From Terrimonas rubra (GTDB taxonomy: Bacteria > Bacteroidota > Bacteroidia > Chitinophagales > Chitinophagaceae), in contig NZ_JBHUOZ010000001.1 in NCBI RefSeq assembly GCF_042686025.1, positions 620,001-684,000 on the forward strand: a DNA stretch of 64,000 nt, read 5' to 3'. Below the pieces are notes generated by a model, which ran no database searches, was not told where the DNA came from, and saw only the letters and a list, made by a program, of their open reading frames with translations. Below, piece after piece: positions 59,578-64,000 of this stretch; the first letter of the stretch is position 1, and each line of letters opens with the position of its first letter. A program made the position numbers and the translations under genes.

Positions 59578-62221
59578 ACGTACATTTTAACAGCAGCATC
59601 CGGCCCCTTATATCATAATGACTCAGCGACGAATAACTGGCATCCACCCTTAACAATTCATAACTGTTAATATTGGCAATATTGGTACAGTCCAGTTCTA
59701 AATCTGCTTTCCATTTCTTTACGGGATAACGCAGTTTTGTATCGGCAAACCAATAATTCACGGCTGTATTATCGCTGCTCCTGCTGTAAATATTCCGTAG
59801 CTGGAACTGGAACAATAGTCCCTTCATCACCGTAAAGCTGGTATTCAGGTGCTGATCCAGTCTTTGCATATTGTTATTGTTTCCGTTCTTTATACCCTGC
59901 TTCATAAAACTATAGGTATAATTACCCGCATAGTTAATACTTATCCTGTTAAACAGTTTCTTATCCAGCGAAAGCGAACTGTTAACGGAATGAAATTTTA
60001 CCGGGATCAGCTCCTCGTTAATATATTGCTGCATCCTGGTAATACTGTAATTGTTCTTCAGCGAAAGCGTGGCTTTTAAAAAATATAAATATTTACTGCC
60101 TCCTGCATACAATTGCCAGCTGCTACGGGTATTAGGTATCGCCAGTAAAATATTTCGCTTTATATCACTGGTAATTTCCGTTGCCAGCAAGGTGTTGATG
60201 TTCTCTTTTGTAAAAGAAAGGCCGCCGTTTAAAAACAACATCTGCAAAGTACGCTGGAAATTATAGCCTATACCGGCAGTGTGTCCCGAGCGCTCCTGTA
60301 AGGGTGCATTGTTTGCCTGTAGCGAACGGTAATTGGTTAGTATAACACCGCGGTATACCGTATGTATGTCAGATAAACTGTTTTTATAACTGTAAGATGC
60401 AGTAAAGGTTTCCTGTGCATTAATATACCATTTATAACTAATGGCAGGGTTCACCCAAAAACGGTTATAGCTTTCTGATAAAGCATATTCCCGCTGCTTA
60501 TAGCGAATTGACTGTATAGTTACGGGGATACTGATACCTATTTCATATTGATTGGCTTTTACCCAGCTGTAATCCGTACTTATAATGCCCCTGTACCTGT
60601 TCCATACAAGGTTATTTCCTGCATCACCCTTGTACCTGTTCCAGCTACCATTGTCCTGCTGTAAAGCCAGGTCACTGTCCAGTTGCCTGTTTTCCTGCAG
60701 CAGTATCAATTTATATTGCTGCCGGAACCTTTTTTTATTAAAAAGATAGCCGGCCTGTACATGGTTTTGTAAAACGGTTATCCCGGCCGCCTGTTCCATT
60801 GCCTGGTAGGGCATGTTTTCATTTAACAGTTCTGCATGTAAGCCATCATCTATCCATAACCTTTGCGGACGCCGGCCATAATTCAGGTTCCAGGTAAACT
60901 CCATAATACCGTTGGTCTTTAATGCCGGTATAAAATGTAGTTCATTACCAAAGGCAAATTGCCTGCCCGATAATTGCTGGCCCAGGCCTGCGGACTGTGT
61001 AACCAGCGAACTATACTCCCTGGTAGCGCTTAACTCAGCACTGGTCTGGTTGTTCAGGTAATACTTCTCTTTGTTCGCCTGAATATTAAAACTTCCGTTC
61101 AGTATCCATGGCTTCCTTGTCATCAATAACCGTTCAAAATACCCGATAGTATCAGATGCTGTAAACAACTGTGTCTGGTTATAATAATTAACCTCCTGTT
61201 TATCTATAAACGCCTGTATATTGGTCCGGAACTGTATGGCATTTTTATTTTTTATCAGGTAGTTGATATTGGCCAGGCCCGACCGGTTGATATAATAATT
61301 TCGCCGAGGCAGATCGGGGTCACCGGCCGTACCTGATGATAATATTTCTGACAGGGTCGGTGTTTCCGTATTACGGGGCAATGCCAGCCGGGCTATTTCA
61401 TTGCGGTAATCCTCACCCGTATTATTTACTTTTACGCTGTTGAGTGTCTTTACTTTTTTATTCAGCATCACCGTATTCATATTGGCCGTGTACAATGCCG
61501 GTAAACCGGCGCCGGCCATTCCCAGGCCGGTCAGTTTCCAGCTGTTCTCGTTTTTTAGTACAAGGTTCAGGCCTATATTATCCGTGGTACTTTTATTCCT
61601 TAATACCTGAATAGGCTGATGATTCAGGATGATCTCTATTGTCTCTATCATCTCCTTTGTAATCACTTTGGTAGCAGCGCCATAGCGGCCGTTCATCAGG
61701 TCATCACCACCCGTGTACAAATTACCGATCTTCTTTCCGTTATACGATATGGTACCATCTTCCGCTATATCAATACCCGGCATCCGTTTCATTACATCCT
61801 GTATGGTCCTGTCCTGCTCCTGTGCAAAAAAAGCTACGTTATAACGTATCGTATCACCTTTCTGGGTAACAGGTCTTTGCATCACCGTAACCTCGTTCAG
61901 CGACTGAACCGATTCTTTTAACAGGAAATCATACACCAGCCTGTTGTTTACCACAGGCTGGTGTTCTGTTATATAACTGATATGTTTTACCGTTATTACA
62001 AGGCTATCTTTGGCATTGGCTGGAATAGTGATAGTATACTGCCCATTGGTATTGGTATGGCCAAACTGTACCACCAGGCCCTTAGGGGTAGTAAGTAACA
62101 CATTCGCTCCCTTAACGGGCAATTCCTTCTCATCTTTTACAGTGCCCTGTAATACCGTTTGTGCCAGTATACCATTACTAAAATATAAACATATAATAAA
62201 GAGGCCGGCTAGTCTTTTCAT
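59567..62221 (-). CDS. CarboxypepD_reg-like outer-membrane beta-barrel protein
   Basis: 884 residues. A signal peptide (LFIICLYFSNGILAQ) is followed by a carboxypeptidase-regulatory-like sandwich (VKDEKELPVKGANVLLTTPK), a plug-like domain (VMKRMPGIDIAEDGTISYNG, KIGNLYTGGDDLMNGRYG) and a long beta barrel. The end SYSSLSHYDIRGRMLLLKCTFNF is a typical barrel end. It is coupled to the GLPGLI gene upstream by a 4-base overlap, so the two form one operon controlled by the operator at 63137-63160. Confidence 0.87.
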   Translation of the reverse strand: MKRLAGLFIICLYFSNGILAQTVLQGTVKDEKELPVKGANVLLTTPKGLVVQFGHTNTNGQYTITIPANAKDSLVITVKHISYITEHQPVVNNRLVYDFLLKESVQSLNEVTVMQRPVTQKGDTIRYNVAFFAQEQDRTIQDVMKRMPGIDIAEDGTISYNGKKIGNLYTGGDDLMNGRYGAATKVITKEMIETIEIILNHQPIQVLRNKSTTDNIGLNLVLKNENSWKLTGLGMAGAGLPALYTANMNTVMLNKKVKTLNSVKVNNTGEDYRNEIARLALPRNTETPTLSEILSSGTAGDPDLPRRNYYINRSGLANINYLIKNKNAIQFRTNIQAFIDKQEVNYYNQTQLFTASDTIGYFERLLMTRKPWILNGSFNIQANKEKYYLNNQTSAELSATREYSSLVTQSAGLGQQLSGRQFAFGNELHFIPALKTNGIMEFTWNLNYGRRPQRLWIDDGLHAELLNENMPYQAMEQAAGITVLQNHVQAGYLFNKKRFRQQYKLILLQENRQLDSDLALQQDNGSWNRYKGDAGNNLVWNRYRGIISTDYSWVKANQYEIGISIPVTIQSIRYKQREYALSESYNRFWVNPAISYKWYINAQETFTASYSYKNSLSDIHTVYRGVILTNYRSLQANNAPLQERSGHTAGIGYNFQRTLQMLFLNGGLSFTKENINTLLATEITSDIKRNILLAIPNTRSSWQLYAGGSKYLYFLKATLSLKNNYSITRMQQYINEELIPVKFHSVNSSLSLDKKLFNRISINYAGNYTYSFMKQGIKNGNNNNMQRLDQHLNTSFTVMKGLLFQFQLRNIYSRSSDNTAVNYWFADTKLRYPVKKWKADLELDCTNIANINSYELLRVDASYSSLSHYDIRGRMLLLKCTFNF

Positions 62222-63114
62222 TTTGACAATTCCAGGGCGTTTTGTAATACCAGTTTTTCTTTCTTCTTTTTGTCCTCCAGTAATTTTGCTACAGCATCGC
62301 CTGAATGAAACTGACCACGGTTATCCCTGAACCGAACGGAAACATCGCCGCTTACACCTGACTGCGCCTGCACAATACCTGAGGGATTATCATCAAATGC
62401 TTTTTTAGCCTTATCAACAGCTTCACTTTTTACTTTTACCATGGGCTTGGAGCTTTCATTACAGGTAAGCTCTTTGGGCTGGGCCAGGGCAATTTGTTTA
62501 AACAGGAAAAAAACCTCTTGTTTGTCATCATAAGCTTCCAGTATTACACCCGGTAAGCCGTTTAATTTCCAGGGGCCTACCGAAAAGGGAAGGTCGCTGG
62601 TAAACCATGCCGTATAATTTCTTCCCGCATAGCTGCCTGTAGCCTGCTGGCAGGTATAACCACCCAGTGTTTTGGTCACTTCTGTTACCTTCCAGTTGAT
62701 CACGGGAAACTTTTCTTCCACTTCATAACCGGCTAAGCCAACCGACTCGTACCGGGTTAATTTTTTTTCAGCAGGGTTTTGCGCCAGGTACCACGTGGTA
62801 ACACCCCAGTCGCTTACAACAGCCATGGGCCTGCCGGTATATACCCTGGTAGCACCTCCTCCTGAGGGTGGCGGGGGCGTTGCTTCCCTTGGTTCTATTA
62901 CGGCCGAAAAAGGATAGGTACCATAATAAGTGCTGGTTTTACCTATACGTAATACCAGTTCTTCTTTATGAAGCGTGTCCGGCTTTTGCTTATCAATAAT
63001 ATGTATAAACGAATAAGCTACTTTGGCCACCAGGGGCTCAGGTGTTTGGGCCTTAACAATAACATAGGTTAGCAGTGCAGTAAGGGTTAAAATTTGTTTG
63101 AGCATACGTTTCAT
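62218..63114 (-). CDS. GLPGLI family exported protein
   Basis: 298 residues with a signal peptide (ILTLTALLTYVIVKAQ). The naming motif is WKLNGLPGVILEAYDD near residue 185, and the preceding block WKVTEVTKTLGGYTCQQATG followed by YAGRNYTAWFTSDLPFSVGP is typical. A Pro/Gly stretch (REATPPPPSGGGATR) is in the first half. It is first in a two-gene operon with the outer-membrane barrel. A TACGAATATTCGTA palindrome and a TTCGTA-N4-TACGAA operator lie 23-46 bases upstream. Confidence 0.9.
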   Translation of the reverse strand: MKRMLKQILTLTALLTYVIVKAQTPEPLVAKVAYSFIHIIDKQKPDTLHKEELVLRIGKTSTYYGTYPFSAVIEPREATPPPPSGGGATRVYTGRPMAVVSDWGVTTWYLAQNPAEKKLTRYESVGLAGYEVEEKFPVINWKVTEVTKTLGGYTCQQATGSYAGRNYTAWFTSDLPFSVGPWKLNGLPGVILEAYDDKQEVFFLFKQIALAQPKELTCNESSKPMVKVKSEAVDKAKKAFDDNPSGIVQAQSGVSGDVSVRFRDNRGQFHSGDAVAKLLEDKKKKEKLVLQNALELSK

Positions 63115-63136
63115 TTTTACGATTATTTCATAAATA

Positions 63137-63160
63137 TACGAATATTCGTAGATATACGAA
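63137..63160 (-). promoter_or_regulatory. BlaI-type operator of the GLPGLI/barrel operon
   Basis: A perfect 14-bp palindrome TACGAATATTCGTA (63137-63150) shares its right half with TTCGTA-GATA-TACGAA (63145-63160). The second form has the same half-sites and 4-base spacer as the site before the BlaI gene (TTCGTA-TATT-TACGAA at 57919-57934). Confidence 0.75.
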
Positions 63161-63208
63161 ATACTGTATATTTATTTATATAGCTCCTTATCCCTTACTG
63201 ATGAGCAA

Positions 63209-63234
63209 CAAAAAAGCCGCACCGGGGTGCAGCT
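63209..63234 (-). terminator. Terminator of the OmpA-family gene
   Basis: On the minus strand a GCTGCACC-CC-GGTGCGGC hairpin (one G-T or mismatch) is followed by a run of T, 25 bases after the stop codon. Confidence 0.75.
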
Positions 63235-63258
63235 CCTTTGTTTTGGACGGTGTTCTTA

Positions 63259-64000
63259 TTATTTTTTAGTAACCCGTATATCAACCCTCCTGTTCTGTGC
63301 TTTACACTCAGGGGTATCGTTAGGGGCACAAACCGGGTGTAAAGGACCATATCCTTCCGAGGCCAGCCTGTCAGCTGCTATACCCGCTTTTACGGTTTCC
63401 TGTAATGCTACTTTAGCCCTTTCACCGGAGATACGGGTGTTTACATCAGCAGCACCGGTATTATCCGTATAACCGCCAAACTTAACCTGTGCATTGGGGA
63501 ACATTTTTAAAATGGCCGCAATATTTTTGATCTGTTGCTGCGATGCCGGTGTCAATACCGATTTACCGGTTTCAAAATATACCCTGTCCAATGTATACCA
63601 TTCTTTTGTTTTATCTACTGTGTCTACGGTTTTGTTATTGCTGTTTAAAAATTCAAACAGTTTCGCTTCTGTACTGTTCTCCCCTACATGTAAAACGGTA
63701 CTATCGCTTAAGGTAATCGTCCTGTCAGCGCCTACATCATAAATATAATTACCTAAAGTATCCAGCTGGCCTTTAATAACCGTTACCTGGCCTTCATTAT
63801 CTTTTACCGTTCCTACATTACTTAATGTATCACTATGGGTATCGGCCGATTTTCTACCACAGCCGTCACCGGCAAAATACCAGGCCAGTAAACCCAGGCC
63901 TATTAAAATTAAAAGCGGTAACAGCCATTTTAACCCTCCTGTTTCATTTACCGCATGTACATCATGTGTTGCATGGCCATGCCCGCTGCTATGTGCAGTT
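63259..64000 (-). CDS. OmpA-family protein, cut by the window edge
   Basis: The frame is open from the right edge to the stop at 63259, 247 codons in the window; the true start lies outside. A histidine-rich piece (SSGHGHATHDVHAVNE) is followed by one membrane segment (WLLPLLILIGLGLLAWYF), a linker domain, and the OmpA C-terminal domain: DRVYFETGKSVLTPASQQQI, the peptidoglycan-binding GYTDNTGAADVNTRISGERA, and RRVDIRV at the end. The protein should tether the membrane to peptidoglycan. An internal TTG at 63591 could be read as a start but would break the domain's context. Confidence 0.87.
   Translation of the reverse strand, partial: TAHSSGHGHATHDVHAVNETGGLKWLLPLLILIGLGLLAWYFAGDGCGRKSADTHSDTLSNVGTVKDNEGQVTVIKGQLDTLGNYIYDVGADRTITLSDSTVLHVGENSTEAKLFEFLNSNNKTVDTVDKTKEWYTLDRVYFETGKSVLTPASQQQIKNIAAILKMFPNAQVKFGGYTDNTGAADVNTRISGERAKVALQETVKAGIAADRLASEGYGPLHPVCAPNDTPECKAQNRRVDIRVTKK

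Noticed and set aside
63259..63591. A 110-residue OmpA-domain ORF starting at an internal TTG
   Set aside because: The frame stays open to the window edge and upstream codons give a membrane segment and linker, so the short start is not real.

Overview
The window is from a Bacteroidota chromosome, most likely Chitinophagaceae (family-level placement is inference). Support comes from gene types: GLPGLI-family proteins, CarboxypepD_reg-like outer-membrane barrels, a fused MurF-alanine racemase, the MqnC step of futalosine menaquinone synthesis, short Crp/Fnr regulators, and BlaI/M56 pairs. Shine-Dalgarno sequences are scarce, and several promoters fit the Bacteroidota form TTG-N19-TAnnTTTG. No rRNA, tRNA or CRISPR array was seen.

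Layout. 1-7.1 kb holds housekeeping genes: an esterase lipoprotein cut by the window edge, a TPR/HTH regulator, DUF3817, mqnC, an iscS/HesB pair, a DUF2314-ankyrin protein and methylmalonyl-CoA epimerase. 7.1-12.7 kb is an AT-rich accessory island with two convergent cassettes: DUF488-DUF488-dual-OB on the plus strand, and XRE-GapS4a-like-GapS4b-like-NdpA-like on the minus strand. The second looks like a GAPS4-type anti-phage operon with extra genes. A SymE-like toxin lies just outside it. 13.2-26.7 kb returns to core genes: ABC-F, rho, a chromate transporter, a cyclophilin, murF-alr and rpoN. 27-34 kb is a looser region of small hypothetical genes, a Crp/Fnr-SDR pair and an S41 protein, punctuated by five same-orientation copies (one decayed) of a roughly 50-bp double-hairpin repeat. 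34-49 kb holds an outer-membrane barrel, a LytTR regulator, a dioxygenase lipoprotein, M23, enoyl-CoA hydratase, ruvB, a glycosyltransferase, phosphatidylserine decarboxylase and a tight ketosynthase-ACP-acyltransferase operon. An IS200-like element with nested perfect palindromes lies at 50.0-50.6 kb. 53-64 kb holds a DsbA-like protein, a GLPGLI protein, a histidine kinase/response regulator pair, a BlaI-M56 pair facing a GLPGLI/outer-membrane-barrel operon, and an OmpA-family protein cut by the edge.

Most notable points: (1) the four-gene GAPS4-like operon with an NdpA-like protein; (2) the paired DUF488/dual-OB cassette; (3) a shared operator, TTCGTA-N4-TACGAA, in front of both the BlaI gene and the facing GLPGLI/barrel operon, linking them as one regulon; (4) intergenic spacers built from degenerate 7-bp-period repeats in several sequence families; (5) the 50-bp double-hairpin repeats behind successive genes. 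Family names were assigned by reading motifs, without database searches.
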